Shown: piece after piece, positions 41,973 to 50,702 of the stretch | Layout of the letters: every line of letters begins with the position of its first letter | Numbering within the stretch: the stretch's first letter is position 1 | Assembly: GCA_965279135.1 (NCBI GenBank) | Contig: OZ257133.1 | Coordinates: 3,162,001 to 3,226,000 of the forward strand | Source of the DNA: Croceimicrobium sp965279135 | GTDB lineage: Bacteria; Bacteroidota; Bacteroidia; Flavobacteriales; Schleiferiaceae | Length of the DNA stretch: 64,000 nt | Direction: 5' to 3' | Notes under the pieces: generated by a model | Databases searched by the model: none | Seen by the model: only the letters and a program-made list of their open reading frames with translations | Told to the model about the DNA's origin: nothing | Translations under genes and position numbers: made by a program

Positions 41973-42536
41973 GTGACCAAGTTCCTCATAGCCGGATTGG
42001 GAAACATTGGGCCTGAATACGAGGGAACCCGACATAATATAGGATTTGATGTGCTGGACCGACTCCTAGTCGGCTCCGGCACTTCTTTTTCTACGGAGCG
42101 CTATGCCAGTCGCGCAGAGTTGAAAGTGAAAAACAAACAGCTCATTTTAATTAAGCCCACCACTTATATGAATCTGAGTGGAAAGGCAATTAATTACTGG
42201 CTTCAACAAGAAAAGCTTTCTCTTAATCAATTGTTGGTAGTGGTAGATGATCTGGCACTACCGGAAGGCACGATTCGATTAAAGACCAAAGGAAGTGATG
42301 GCGGCCAGAATGGGCTAAAAAGCATCAATCAGGTATTGGGTCGGCAGGATTACGCCCGCCTGCGCTTTGGTATCGGCAGTAATTTTCCTCGGGGTAAGCA
42401 GGTTGATTACGTTTTGGGTAGATGGAGCCCCTCACAGTGGGATGTTGTAGATCCAAAGATCGACAAAGCCGCTGATGCCATTAAGAGTTTCGTTTTAGCC
42501 GGACCGGCTATAACCATGAACCAGTTTAACGGTTAG
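41973..42536 (+). CDS. pth: Peptidyl-tRNA hydrolase
   Basis: Frees tRNA from stalled peptidyl-tRNA. Family motifs: FLIAGLGNIGPEYEGTRHNI (catalytic His in RHNIGFDVLD), IKPTTYMNLSGKAI, VVDDLALPEGTIRLK and GSDGGQNGLKSI. The start is a GTG at 41973, 12 bases after the rplY stop. At 187 residues it is normal. Its last four bases overlap the convergent lipoprotein stop. Confidence 0.97.
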   Translation: MTKFLIAGLGNIGPEYEGTRHNIGFDVLDRLLVGSGTSFSTERYASRAELKVKNKQLILIKPTTYMNLSGKAINYWLQQEKLSLNQLLVVVDDLALPEGTIRLKTKGSDGGQNGLKSINQVLGRQDYARLRFGIGSNFPRGKQVDYVLGRWSPSQWDVVDPKIDKAADAIKSFVLAGPAITMNQFNG

Positions 42537-42976
42537 CGTCGTTCCCCCGCAAATCGGGTACGGTGAGAAGAAGTCATACTTGTTGCCCGCCACAAGTCGC
42601 AGTAGAAGGAATCGGCTTGCCATTTGTATTCGAGGTCTCGTTGGAAGCTTCCACCTCCCCAGAATATATTTCCTTCAATGGAGTCAAACTTCAACTCAGG
42701 TGTATTCCAACTTGAGTTCTCACTATAGTGAAAAGTGATTTTCAGGGTAGAGTCCTGCCATCCTTCTTCTATTTGTACTCTGGCATTCTCTATAGTATCT
42801 GCGTAACCACCGGGCGGATATACGCTGGAACTTTCAATAAACATGGTTCCATAAAAGTCTCCGATCAAAATTGGGCCTTTATCATTCTGTTCGGGTTCGC
42901 TGTCTTTCTTACATGAAAGGCAGACCATAAACGCCAGAAATAAGCAGAGGACGTTATATCTTTTAAGGTTTGACAT
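42533..42976 (-). CDS. Small lipoprotein of unknown function
   Basis: A 147-residue protein with a lipoprotein signal (VLCLFLAFMVCLSCKKDSEP, lipidated Cys in LSC). The mature part alternates beta-strand-like and Trp-rich segments (GNIFWGGGSFQRDLEYKW), like small lipocalin or META-type surface proteins, but no family is assigned. It starts five bases after the stop of the PPK2 gene, so it may be the third gene of that unit. Confidence 0.75.
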   Translation of the reverse strand: MSNLKRYNVLCLFLAFMVCLSCKKDSEPEQNDKGPILIGDFYGTMFIESSSVYPPGGYADTIENARVQIEEGWQDSTLKITFHYSENSSWNTPELKFDSIEGNIFWGGGSFQRDLEYKWQADSFYCDLWRATSMTSSHRTRFAGERR

Positions 42977-42981
42977 TTATC

Positions 42982-43764
42982 TTAAAAGTAAGGAAGTGCT
43001 GCCAAAAGATGTTTAAGACTATCCAATCGCGCCTTAGTTTTCTGATCAGCCTGAATGATAATCCAGGGTGCGTTTTCGGTATTGCTTACCTCAAACATCC
43101 GTTCCTTGTATTCTGTATACTTGTCCCAAAGGCCCTGCGCTGCTTCATCTACTGAAGTCATTTTCCAACGCTTAAGCGGACTCGATTTGATATCCGTGAA
43201 ACGACGCGCCTGCTCCTCTTTGCTAATGGAGAAGTAGAACTTTATAAGGTAGGTATCTGAACTCTGAATCATGCGCTCGAAGTCATTAACCTGGGTCATG
43301 AAGGTTTCATACTCTTCTTCGGTACAAAAGCCATTAACGGGCTCAACTACTGCACGATTATACCAGGATCGATCAAAGAAAACCATCTCGCCGGGTTTTG
43401 GTAAATGGTTTACATAGCGTTGAAAATACCACTGTCCTACTTCCACTTCGGTGGGTTTAGGTAGTGCTATAATTTTGTATTGCCTTGGGTTAATATGCGC
43501 AGTGATTCTGCGTATAGCGCCACCCTTGCCAGCGGCATCTCTCCCTTCGAATAGAACCACTACTTTCTTTTCTTCGCGAATCACCCATTCTTGTAGTTTA
43601 ATGAGTTCTGCTTGAAGATCGCGTAAATCGCTTTCGTATTTCGCCAGACGCAAGGCTCTGCTTACATCTGTTTTTTTATCGGCGAAGAGGTATTTCAAGC
43701 CCAATGGAGAGTTGAGCAGTTCCATATCCTCATTGCTAAGATTCATAATTTCTTCACTGCTCAT
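42982..43764 (-). CDS. ppk2: Polyphosphate kinase 2 (PPK2), second of tandem pair
   Basis: PPK2 uses polyphosphate to phosphorylate nucleotides, or the reverse. The 260-residue protein has the Walker A motif VVLFEGRDAAGKGGAIRRIT, the lid region INPRQYKIIALPKPTEVEVG and Walker B MVFFDRSWYNRAVVEPV. The layout is the single-domain PPK2 class I form. It follows the other PPK2 gene by one base on the same strand. The two are clearly related but differ in many positions, suggesting an old duplication and possibly different nucleotide preferences. Confidence 0.95.
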   Translation of the reverse strand: MSSEEIMNLSNEDMELLNSPLGLKYLFADKKTDVSRALRLAKYESDLRDLQAELIKLQEWVIREEKKVVVLFEGRDAAGKGGAIRRITAHINPRQYKIIALPKPTEVEVGQWYFQRYVNHLPKPGEMVFFDRSWYNRAVVEPVNGFCTEEEYETFMTQVNDFERMIQSSDTYLIKFYFSISKEEQARRFTDIKSSPLKRWKMTSVDEAAQGLWDKYTEYKERMFEVSNTENAPWIIIQADQKTKARLDSLKHLLAALPYF

Positions 43765-43765
43765 G

Positions 43766-44614
43766 CTAGATGTCTATTTGTTCGATATGGCGATAGTAGC
43801 GAGCCACCACGTTAGGATCAGGTAGAATACTTGTCGTTGGTCGATCCCGACTATCCTGATATGGGAATTTCGAAAGCACATAGCGGATGCTTTCCAAACG
43901 GGCTTCCCGTTTATTATTGGTCTTTATGATTATCCAAGGGCTAAAGGTGGTATGCGTTTTAGAAAACATCTGCTCCTTGTAATGGGTATACCTATCCCAA
44001 AGTTCCTGACCCTTCATATCTACTGGCGAAAACTTCCACTGTTTAAGTGGGTTTTTCATGCGGGATTTAAAGCGTTTTTTCTGTTCATCCTTGGAAATGG
44101 AAAACCAAAACTTAATGAGTATAACACCATCCTCATAGAGCATGTGTTCAAAGCCGGGCACCTGAACCATAAATCGATCATATTCCGCAGTAGTACAGAA
44201 TCCCATTACGGGTTCCACCACCGCTCGGTTATACCAGGACCGGTCGAAAAAAACTATTTCGCCAGGATTTGGTAATTCCTTGATATAGCGCCGAAAATAC
44301 CACTGGCCTTTTTCCATTTCGGTAGGCTTACTAAGCGCAACCACCCGCATAGAACGAGGGTTGAGATGCTCGGCAAAACGTTTTATGGAACCACCTTTAC
44401 CAGCGGCGTCACGTCCTTCAAATAGAATAGCAACACGGAGCTTCTTTTTGGCCACCCAACGCTGCAGGTTAACCAGTTCTGTTTGAAGGAGTTTTAACTC
44501 CTCTTCATATCGTTGATTGCGAATAGTTTTGCGGAGGTCTGTGCCGTTTTGCTCGGCTAATTGCATAAGATCCTTCCGCTGCTTGACCTTTAAGAGGTCA
44601 TCACGTGTAAACAT
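43766..44614 (-). CDS. ppk2: Polyphosphate kinase 2 (PPK2), first of tandem pair
   Basis: A 282-residue PPK2 with Walker A VAILFEGRDAAGKGGSIKRF, LNPRSMRVVALSKPTEMEKG and Walker B IVFFDRSWYNRAVVEPV. It is the upstream copy, longer at the C-terminus (ending PNVVARYYRHIEQIDI). The stop codon lies one base from the start of the second PPK2 gene, so they must be co-transcribed and may form a hetero-oligomer or split AMP/ADP and GMP/GDP work. A lipoprotein gene follows as a possible third member. Confidence 0.95.
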   Translation of the reverse strand: MFTRDDLLKVKQRKDLMQLAEQNGTDLRKTIRNQRYEEELKLLQTELVNLQRWVAKKKLRVAILFEGRDAAGKGGSIKRFAEHLNPRSMRVVALSKPTEMEKGQWYFRRYIKELPNPGEIVFFDRSWYNRAVVEPVMGFCTTAEYDRFMVQVPGFEHMLYEDGVILIKFWFSISKDEQKKRFKSRMKNPLKQWKFSPVDMKGQELWDRYTHYKEQMFSKTHTTFSPWIIIKTNNKREARLESIRYVLSKFPYQDSRDRPTTSILPDPNVVARYYRHIEQIDI

Positions 44615-44730
44615 TTTGGATAGGCTTGGATAAAGCTCTAAGTTACGAAAAGATGCATGTTAAATAGAGTCTAAATAAGGCTATTTCAGCGGTGGACGTG
44701 GTATTTCACAAGGGAACTTATCTTTAGAGA

Positions 44731-45129
44731 ATGAATCGATTTCTGGCTTTTACCTTCTTGATTGCTTTAGTGTCTTGCACCAATAAGAACATCAGTTCGG
44801 TGGGCCAGATAATTGAGCCTTTTGAAAAGATTAGTCTTATGGAGCAAGGCGGCTTTATGGGGGTCCAGGGGCCCTATCATTTTTCAGCTTCCGGTGTATT
44901 GGAGCTTCCAAATGGAGAACGGAAGATGCTTAAAGCCGAACAGCGGTCGGCCATAAGGCAACAGTCAATAGTACTCCTGGGACTCAGCCCATACCAAGGC
45001 GAAATACACTCAGTGGAAAGGAGCATCGTGATGGACAGTCTTCAATACAGTTGGGATATTGAAGACCCGTCGGCAGAAGCCTATAATGCAGTTTATCTGA
45101 AGCTTATTGAAATATGCCAGGAGGATTGA
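44731..45129 (+). CDS. Small lipoprotein of unknown function
   Basis: A 132-residue protein with a lipoprotein signal (FLAFTFLIALVSCTNKN, lipidated Cys in LVSC). The mature part has no motif I recognise; GGFMGVQGPYHFSASGVLEL and the acidic C-terminus suggest a small beta domain. It stands alone on the plus strand; its 3' end lies five bases from the convergent protease stop. Confidence 0.75.
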   Translation: MNRFLAFTFLIALVSCTNKNISSVGQIIEPFEKISLMEQGGFMGVQGPYHFSASGVLELPNGERKMLKAEQRSAIRQQSIVLLGLSPYQGEIHSVERSIVMDSLQYSWDIEDPSAEAYNAVYLKLIEICQED

Positions 45130-45134
45130 TATCC

Positions 45135-48100
45135 TTATTGTACCAGCATTCTCACATTTTGTACATCGCCATTTGGCATTTGAACCATCAGGAAATAAGT
45201 TCCTACTGACAGCTTGGTATCAAATTCCCAGGTTTGTGCTCCTGTTTGGGTTTCAATATTCCTTCTTAACAAAATGCGACCCTGAACGTCTTGCAACCAT
45301 AACCGATAAGTACCGGCATCCGCATCTTTCAAATTGAGCTTAAAGTTCCCTTTATTAGGATTAGGATACAATTTAAGAGCCACAGTTTGGGATCGTCCTT
45401 CTTCATTAAGCCCTACATCGATATTGGATAAAAAGATATTATCCAGATTGATGATATCTCCGTCTCCGGTAACATTGTTAGTTCTGGCATCAACCATTAG
45501 ATGCGTTTCAAAACAAAGTTCGAAGTAGCGTCCGGCGAAGTTGTTTAAATCAACCAAGTGGGTACGAAAGGTGTCCGAACTTAGGGTAAGTGGCGTAAAG
45601 GTTGGACTTATTTGTTGACCATCGGCTAATATCCTAAGACTACTGGTATGCGGACTATTGCTTGGTTCACTGCGCAGACGACGAATCAATCGGTTATAAG
45701 CTTGCTTTAAATCGAAGCTCAAATGTAGGTTCGTCTCATTACTGGCATCTACGCAAGTGCAAAAGGTGGAGCGGAAATCGGGATTGACATCCCATACCAC
45801 GGTATCATTTCGTGGAACTTCGAAGGGATCGGGATAGTTTACCAAGGGGCCACCTACAATCTCAAGTCCTCGATTTCCTACACTAGCGACTGAATTTCTA
45901 CGGTTTCCGTTATTTGGCCCTTGTCTCACTACCAGGGAATCAATGTAGGCGAAGTCTTCAAATCCGATTTTCCCTCCCAGCAGTTCATAGGGCTTAAGCA
46001 CCCGATGATTAAAGATTCGATTATTAGCCTGGCTTGGATCACCTGAGAAGTTCAGAGTGAAATTGAAGCTGTTTGCTCCTCGGGCGCTGAGATCAACATT
46101 GCTCGGGAAGGAGAGAACAATGGTATCTCCATAATGAACGGTAGTACCTAAACTGGTATTTGAACTTTGACTGTTTCCCAGATTGGTAAAATCTAAATCG
46201 ATTGACGTCCCCATTGCGAGGCTATCGCATCCCAGGAATACAGCGGAAACTTCAAATAGAGTATTGGCATCCAATTCACAACCAGAAACGGGGCTGATGA
46301 TTTCAACTAAGTTCCAGTCTGCATTTTGATAGGTCATTTGGCGCACCCTTTTCTCTAGGCTATTATTGTAATCTAGGCTGTCTGCCGAATAGCTGATCGT
46401 GGCTAGAATGTCATAAGCTCCTACTGCGCTTAAATCTGCACTTTGGGGATGTTGAAAATAGATCACATTACCGGCACCTAGAGCCGAAGTAAGGTTTAAG
46501 CTGGAACTATGAACTGTCCCATTGTTAATACTGTAGTCAATATTGATGGTTGCTCCGGCGGGAATACTCTGAGAGCAACTGTTATTCCGAATCCCAATAT
46601 TTACAATTTCGGAACTGCTGAAACTGCAATCACGTTCGGGTAATAAAATGTCGTCAATACTTAGGTCTATTGTTCCGGTAGGTTCTCCTACCCCGGCAGC
46701 ATACCAGGCGTTTCGGGTTTGAATGTATTCATTGGAGCAAGTGCCGTAAAGGTCTATTGCAGACTGTATTGCTCCCATTCTTGCATCATGATGGTCAGAG
46801 AATCGAGTAAGGTAGTTATCCAGATTCTGAAAGGAGATGTCCGTTGCCTTTTCGAAACCGATACCTTCTACATCATAGCCCTGATTGTTATCATTTATTC
46901 CTGAATCTCCATCACTCAGTAGGTAATACCAGTAATTCTGTACTCCGGAGTTAAAGTGAACCCATCCATTATCGAAAAACAATCCAAAACCCCAATCGGT
47001 ACCTAGGTAGGTATCGGGGTGGTTAAATAATGAAGGATTGCGCATGTTTCGGATTCCATTTCCGGTGTTTAAGAAGTCTTCGCCTATTTTCCAGTCCCCT
47101 CCGGCAGAGTCGAACTCAAATTCCAGAGCGGCCCCAAATATGTCGCTAAAGCTTTCATTCAGTGCACCAGCTTCTCCCTGGTAGATAAGGTTAGCCGTAT
47201 ACTCAGTAATGCCATGGGCTATTTCGTGGGCTACTACATCCAAGGAAACCAAGGGAGTAGTAGCTGTGCCGTTTCCATCACCATAGGTCATTTCTTGCCC
47301 ATTCCAGAAAGCATTTACAAAACTGGAATCAAAATGCACATAAGAGAGTAGGGGCGAATCCTGATTATCATAACTCAGATAATTGTACCGGTTTTTAAAA
47401 TAGGAGTAAACTCGTTCTGCCCCCCAATGCGCATCTCCGGCTACTTCATTGAACTGAGCATTAAAGTTATTCCAGTAATTGTCATCATCTTCAAAATCTA
47501 CGGCAGTAGCTTTATTGGTGCGATTCTCCATGTTGAAGGTGTAGATGCCACCGCCACTAAGGCTATCGCGTAAAACGTATTTTCCCAAGCTTGGATCGAA
47601 GCTCGTATATATAGTTCGAGTGCCCGAATAACGGGTAACGGCTGTGCCCGTGTCGTGAGTGTGAATGCGACTTAAAGCTAAATCTAGTTCACCATTATTA
47701 GCGTTGATATAAACCCAATTTCGATCTTCCGGTAAAGCGCTGTGGATGTCGAATTTCCAACACAAGGAATAAGCTTGAGGGTTTTTAGTGAATTGATCAT
47801 CAGCAAAAATCAGACTCCCTTGAGGACGCATTTTACCTTCCGCCTCCCAACGATATAGATCAGATGGAAAGTACTCCAGAGCTTTCCGAAAAGCTTCATT
47901 TTCGTCTAGTTGAGTACTTATCTGTGATTGGAAGCCTTTAATGATTTCTCCATTGGCCATATATACAGCATTGTCGCGGAGGTGCAGGATCAATTCGCCA
48001 GCCTCAATTGGAATTCCCTGGTGCAATTGCTGATAATGAAGGTGTGTAGATCCATCCAGACCATGACTTGTTCTTTGGAGGCTCAACTGATCTACAGAAG

Positions 48101-48281
48101 ATAGACCAAGCGTCTGATGATAACGTTGTAGAAAAGCCTGGGCATTTAGCTTTTCAGAACCTGTATACCGATACCAACCTTCAACTTCAAGTTCTAAGAG
48201 ATCAGAGCTGTTTCCGTTCTGAGCATTTAGGGATATACCACCAAATAGTAGCAATCCCCACAAGAGGAGTCGTGCATTCAT
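45135..48281 (-). CDS. Secreted M4-family (thermolysin-like) metalloprotease with T9SS type A tail
   Basis: A 1048-residue exported zinc protease. After the signal peptide (MNARLLLWGLLLFGGISLNA) comes an FTP-like propeptide region (LHYQQLHQGIPIEAGELILH). The catalytic domain holds HEIAH (His352, Glu353, His356), the third zinc ligand in NESFSD (Glu376) and the catalytic His in WVHFNSGVQNYWYYLL. Several beta-sandwich modules follow, then a type A sorting tail (LKLYPNPNKGNFKLNLKD, LQDVQGRILLRR, LSVGTYFLMVQM). It likely digests extracellular protein and matures by removal of the propeptide. A palindrome overlaps its predicted promoter. Confidence 0.93.
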   Translation of the reverse strand: MNARLLLWGLLLFGGISLNAQNGNSSDLLELEVEGWYRYTGSEKLNAQAFLQRYHQTLGLSSVDQLSLQRTSHGLDGSTHLHYQQLHQGIPIEAGELILHLRDNAVYMANGEIIKGFQSQISTQLDENEAFRKALEYFPSDLYRWEAEGKMRPQGSLIFADDQFTKNPQAYSLCWKFDIHSALPEDRNWVYINANNGELDLALSRIHTHDTGTAVTRYSGTRTIYTSFDPSLGKYVLRDSLSGGGIYTFNMENRTNKATAVDFEDDDNYWNNFNAQFNEVAGDAHWGAERVYSYFKNRYNYLSYDNQDSPLLSYVHFDSSFVNAFWNGQEMTYGDGNGTATTPLVSLDVVAHEIAHGITEYTANLIYQGEAGALNESFSDIFGAALEFEFDSAGGDWKIGEDFLNTGNGIRNMRNPSLFNHPDTYLGTDWGFGLFFDNGWVHFNSGVQNYWYYLLSDGDSGINDNNQGYDVEGIGFEKATDISFQNLDNYLTRFSDHHDARMGAIQSAIDLYGTCSNEYIQTRNAWYAAGVGEPTGTIDLSIDDILLPERDCSFSSSEIVNIGIRNNSCSQSIPAGATINIDYSINNGTVHSSSLNLTSALGAGNVIYFQHPQSADLSAVGAYDILATISYSADSLDYNNSLEKRVRQMTYQNADWNLVEIISPVSGCELDANTLFEVSAVFLGCDSLAMGTSIDLDFTNLGNSQSSNTSLGTTVHYGDTIVLSFPSNVDLSARGANSFNFTLNFSGDPSQANNRIFNHRVLKPYELLGGKIGFEDFAYIDSLVVRQGPNNGNRRNSVASVGNRGLEIVGGPLVNYPDPFEVPRNDTVVWDVNPDFRSTFCTCVDASNETNLHLSFDLKQAYNRLIRRLRSEPSNSPHTSSLRILADGQQISPTFTPLTLSSDTFRTHLVDLNNFAGRYFELCFETHLMVDARTNNVTGDGDIINLDNIFLSNIDVGLNEEGRSQTVALKLYPNPNKGNFKLNLKDADAGTYRLWLQDVQGRILLRRNIETQTGAQTWEFDTKLSVGTYFLMVQMPNGDVQNVRMLVQ

Positions 48282-48314
48282 AGCGCTGAATTTTAGGGTC
48301 CCTCAAGATAATAG

Positions 48315-48343
48315 CAATAATAGAAACTCATATTGAGCCTCAA
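48315..48343 (-). promoter_or_regulatory. Predicted promoter of the M4 protease gene
   Basis: Minus strand: TTG (48343-48341), 18 bases, then TATTATTG (48322-48315), which is seven of eight for TAnnTTTG. The -33 TTG lies inside the 17-base palindrome at 48330-48346. Confidence 0.4.
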
Positions 48344-48346
48344 TAT
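48330..48346. promoter_or_regulatory. 17-base perfect palindrome, putative operator of the M4 protease
   Basis: ATATTGAG, C, CTCAATAT: perfect eight-base arms. It covers the predicted -33 element of the protease promoter and lies 49 bases before the start codon. A dimeric regulator could bind here. Confidence 0.55.
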
Positions 48347-48388
48347 TCATTCTCTATATGCCAAAGACAGATCGAGTTTTATACAATC

Positions 48389-49288
48389 TTAAAGATCGAA
48401 AAGTTGATCTTCTCGTGCGATATTATAGCCGCTTTCTAAAACCTGCTTATAAGCCTCTGAATCAGGATTCCATAAGGGATTTGTATGGTTGAGATGAATG
48501 AAATGCACTTTGGCCTTTTCTGATGCGGGCAGGTCTCTCATCAGAGCCATCGTTTCAACCACAAAGGGGTGAGGGATTTCGGCCATATCGCGACCAGGGA
48601 TTTCTGAAGCATCGTAAAAGGTCCCATCAAGGAAGGCATAATCCACCGTTTTAAGCAGGTCAATAATGCTGTGTTCCCAGAGGTCCCATTTATCAATATC
48701 TGGGATGAAGAGTGCTCTTTTATTTTTTCCCTGGATTAGGTATCCCAGGGTTTCGGAGAACTCATCCCGATGAGGTACCGTAAATAGGTGAACTGAACCT
48801 GGAATAGTCTCCTCGATAAAGGGGCTATTGTTCGAAGCTTTGATTGCCGTGATGCTTATATTCTGCAGTTCGCTAAGTTGTGACCACGGGCCATTGCTGC
48901 GAAGGTAGGCAGCCATCCGAGAGCCACATAGTACCGGTAACTTATGAGTGTTGAGGGCCTCCCTTCCAAAATACATAAGACCGGTGTAGTGCCCAATATG
49001 CGCATGTGAGATTAACACACTGCTTGGAATGGGAGGATAAGATGGGGGAATCTTGCGCATTTGAGCCGTAATATTGGGGCTTGCCTCAATTAAGGTCCAA
49101 CGCATTTCTTCTGGATCAAGCAGAGCCATAGAAACAACATAAGCTCTTGGGGTCCCTGCTTTACAGCATTCTTTTTTACAGGCAATTTGTGGCTTACCAG
49201 CATCCTGTGCGGTTCCAAGAATAAGCAGTTTTTGGGCGAATAGTGCAGGAGATACGAATAGCAGAGCGATGGCAAATAGTCTATTCAT
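48389..49288 (-). CDS. Exported metallo-beta-lactamase-fold hydrolase, PqqB-like
   Basis: A 299-residue protein with a signal peptide (MNRLFAIALLFVSPALFAQ). The fold is the MBL type: LLILGTAQDAGKPQIACKKE at the start, the metal motif LISHAHIGHYTGLMYFG, HRDEFSETLGYLIQGKNKRA and FIPDIDKW, then IHLNHTNPLWN. The LGTAQDAGxPQ opening and the Cys cluster are those of PqqB and relatives. No other pqq gene is nearby and it is exported, so a PQQ role is unlikely; it is better called a PqqB-like hydrolase. It overlaps the next gene by eight bases. Confidence 0.85.
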   Translation of the reverse strand: MNRLFAIALLFVSPALFAQKLLILGTAQDAGKPQIACKKECCKAGTPRAYVVSMALLDPEEMRWTLIEASPNITAQMRKIPPSYPPIPSSVLISHAHIGHYTGLMYFGREALNTHKLPVLCGSRMAAYLRSNGPWSQLSELQNISITAIKASNNSPFIEETIPGSVHLFTVPHRDEFSETLGYLIQGKNKRALFIPDIDKWDLWEHSIIDLLKTVDYAFLDGTFYDASEIPGRDMAEIPHPFVVETMALMRDLPASEKAKVHFIHLNHTNPLWNPDSEAYKQVLESGYNIAREDQLFDL

Positions 49289-49775
49289 TCCTTGGGGTAT
49301 TTAATATGTTTTCCAGCTTCAGCAAGGTTTCGTGCGCTTGTCCCTGATCAAAAACGTCAAGGTAAAACCGTGGTCTTATTTGTAAAATAACTTCATCCTT
49401 TTGTTTTTCCAGACTGGCTATTTCACCAAATGTCTGCCAGCTTGATTTACGTTTAATGCGCAATTTGTTCTCGCTACTGTTCAGCTGAACGCTGAAATTA
49501 GACTCTGGGAAAGCTTCCCGAACTGCTGGAAATACTTTATCGACTGTAAATTGAGGAATTATGTAGCTCCGCTTGAAGTACTTAAAAATGTCCCCCGGGC
49601 TGAGCTTCCGTTTTTGCAAGGGAATGATTGTACTTAAGGTGGTGATTAAGCTAACTGCGGCAATTTTCCAGAAAGGAATGTCATCTCCCATTAGTGGTCC
49701 CACTACAAACTCACCTAAAAGGCTTAGCGAAAAGAAAATGAGGAAGAGTGCGAAAAAGGACCGGATCGGATACAA
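49281..49775 (-). CDS. Hypothetical two-helix membrane protein
   Basis: A 164-residue protein with two N-terminal membrane helices (SFFALFLIFFSLSLLGEFVV and FWKIAAVSLITTLSTIIPL) and a soluble tail of beta and helix pattern (NKLRIKRKSSWQTFGEIASL, EVILQIRPRFYLDVFDQG). No family recognised. No ATG is available; the TTG at 49773-49775, 21 bases after the DUF1853 stop, is the likely start. Its stop overlaps the MBL gene start by eight bases. Confidence 0.6.
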   Translation of the reverse strand: MYPIRSFFALFLIFFSLSLLGEFVVGPLMGDDIPFWKIAAVSLITTLSTIIPLQKRKLSPGDIFKYFKRSYIIPQFTVDKVFPAVREAFPESNFSVQLNSSENKLRIKRKSSWQTFGEIASLEKQKDEVILQIRPRFYLDVFDQGQAHETLLKLENILNTPRNE

Positions 49776-49796
49776 ACAGGGAGGCTTTGCGCTAAT

Positions 49797-50696
49797 TTAA
49801 GCAATTGCTGAGCCCGGCCAGACTGATGGACTGATGAAATAGCGGTTTTGCTCTTGCCAAAAACCGTTTTCCAAAGCATAAGCAGCAATCATCTGGGGGC
49901 GATCAATCCTTTCCATTTCCATTTCCAGGGTCTGCAGGATTTCATGATGATCGAGCATTCTTTCATTTTCTGATAGTATTTCCGGGCCGATCCAGTGCGG
50001 TTTCTTTAAAACTCTAAAATGCTTGTCTGCCATAAGCTCAGAATTTTTGAAATCACCAAGCGGCAAGTAGAAATGACATTGGGCTTTGGCATTTGCATTT
50101 TCGGGTAAAACGATTTCCTTTCCCAAGGGATAAAAGAGCTGTCCCTTTAGGAATAAGCGAGATTCTAGTTCTCCAAAGTCCTCTCGAATTATAGGATGCT
50201 TGGCCAGAGGCAATTGGGCCTCTTTTAGTTTTACCATCTTACGGCCTAAGTAATCTCTTTTACTAGGTCCTAAAAAATTATTATGACTACCTGTTTTGCC
50301 TATCTGCAGATAATATTTGAGGGCCACTTCCCAGTGCATTTTTTTATTATGTACTCGATCAATCAGCACAAGATCCAACTCCCCTTTGGTAACTTTTCCT
50401 TCTACTAGTTGAAGGTTATGAGCGAGGACTTCATAACGGGAGTCGCGTTTCAAAATGAAAACCAAGAGTTGTTCGAAGTAACGCCCCATCGGCATCGAGC
50501 CAAGCATTTCGAAATGCTCATCAATCATTGCACTGTTCTTTTCCAACTCATAGAGGAGCTTCAGGATATCCTGCTCATGCTGCTCATCAAGGAAGTAGGA
50601 AACAGATTCCGAAAGCTCGAGGAAAGACGGCACCTTTAGCGCCCACCAGATACGTTGAAGATGAATATTCCGGATCACTCCCCGAAAATAAGCCAC
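49797..50696 (-). CDS. DUF1853 family protein
   Basis: A 299-residue protein with the DUF1853 core: GRYFEQLLVFILKRDSRYEV, KGELDLVLID and HWEVALKYYLQIG, then GPSKRDYLGRKMVKLKEAQL. The GELDLVL ... HWEVALKYYL arrangement has the shape of a PD-(D/E)XK nuclease site (Glu/Asp then E-x-K), consistent with the family being nuclease-like, though no activity is established. The start is taken as the GTG at 50694-50696. It lies six bases after the TRIC stop. Confidence 0.85.
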   Translation of the reverse strand: MAYFRGVIRNIHLQRIWWALKVPSFLELSESVSYFLDEQHEQDILKLLYELEKNSAMIDEHFEMLGSMPMGRYFEQLLVFILKRDSRYEVLAHNLQLVEGKVTKGELDLVLIDRVHNKKMHWEVALKYYLQIGKTGSHNNFLGPSKRDYLGRKMVKLKEAQLPLAKHPIIREDFGELESRLFLKGQLFYPLGKEIVLPENANAKAQCHFYLPLGDFKNSELMADKHFRVLKKPHWIGPEILSENERMLDHHEILQTLEMEMERIDRPQMIAAYALENGFWQEQNRYFISPSVWPGSAIA

Positions 50697-50702
50697 CCGA
50701 TT

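Noticed and set aside
48389..49288. PqqB-like gene as evidence of PQQ synthesis
   Set aside because: The protein is exported and no pqqA, C, D or E lies nearby.
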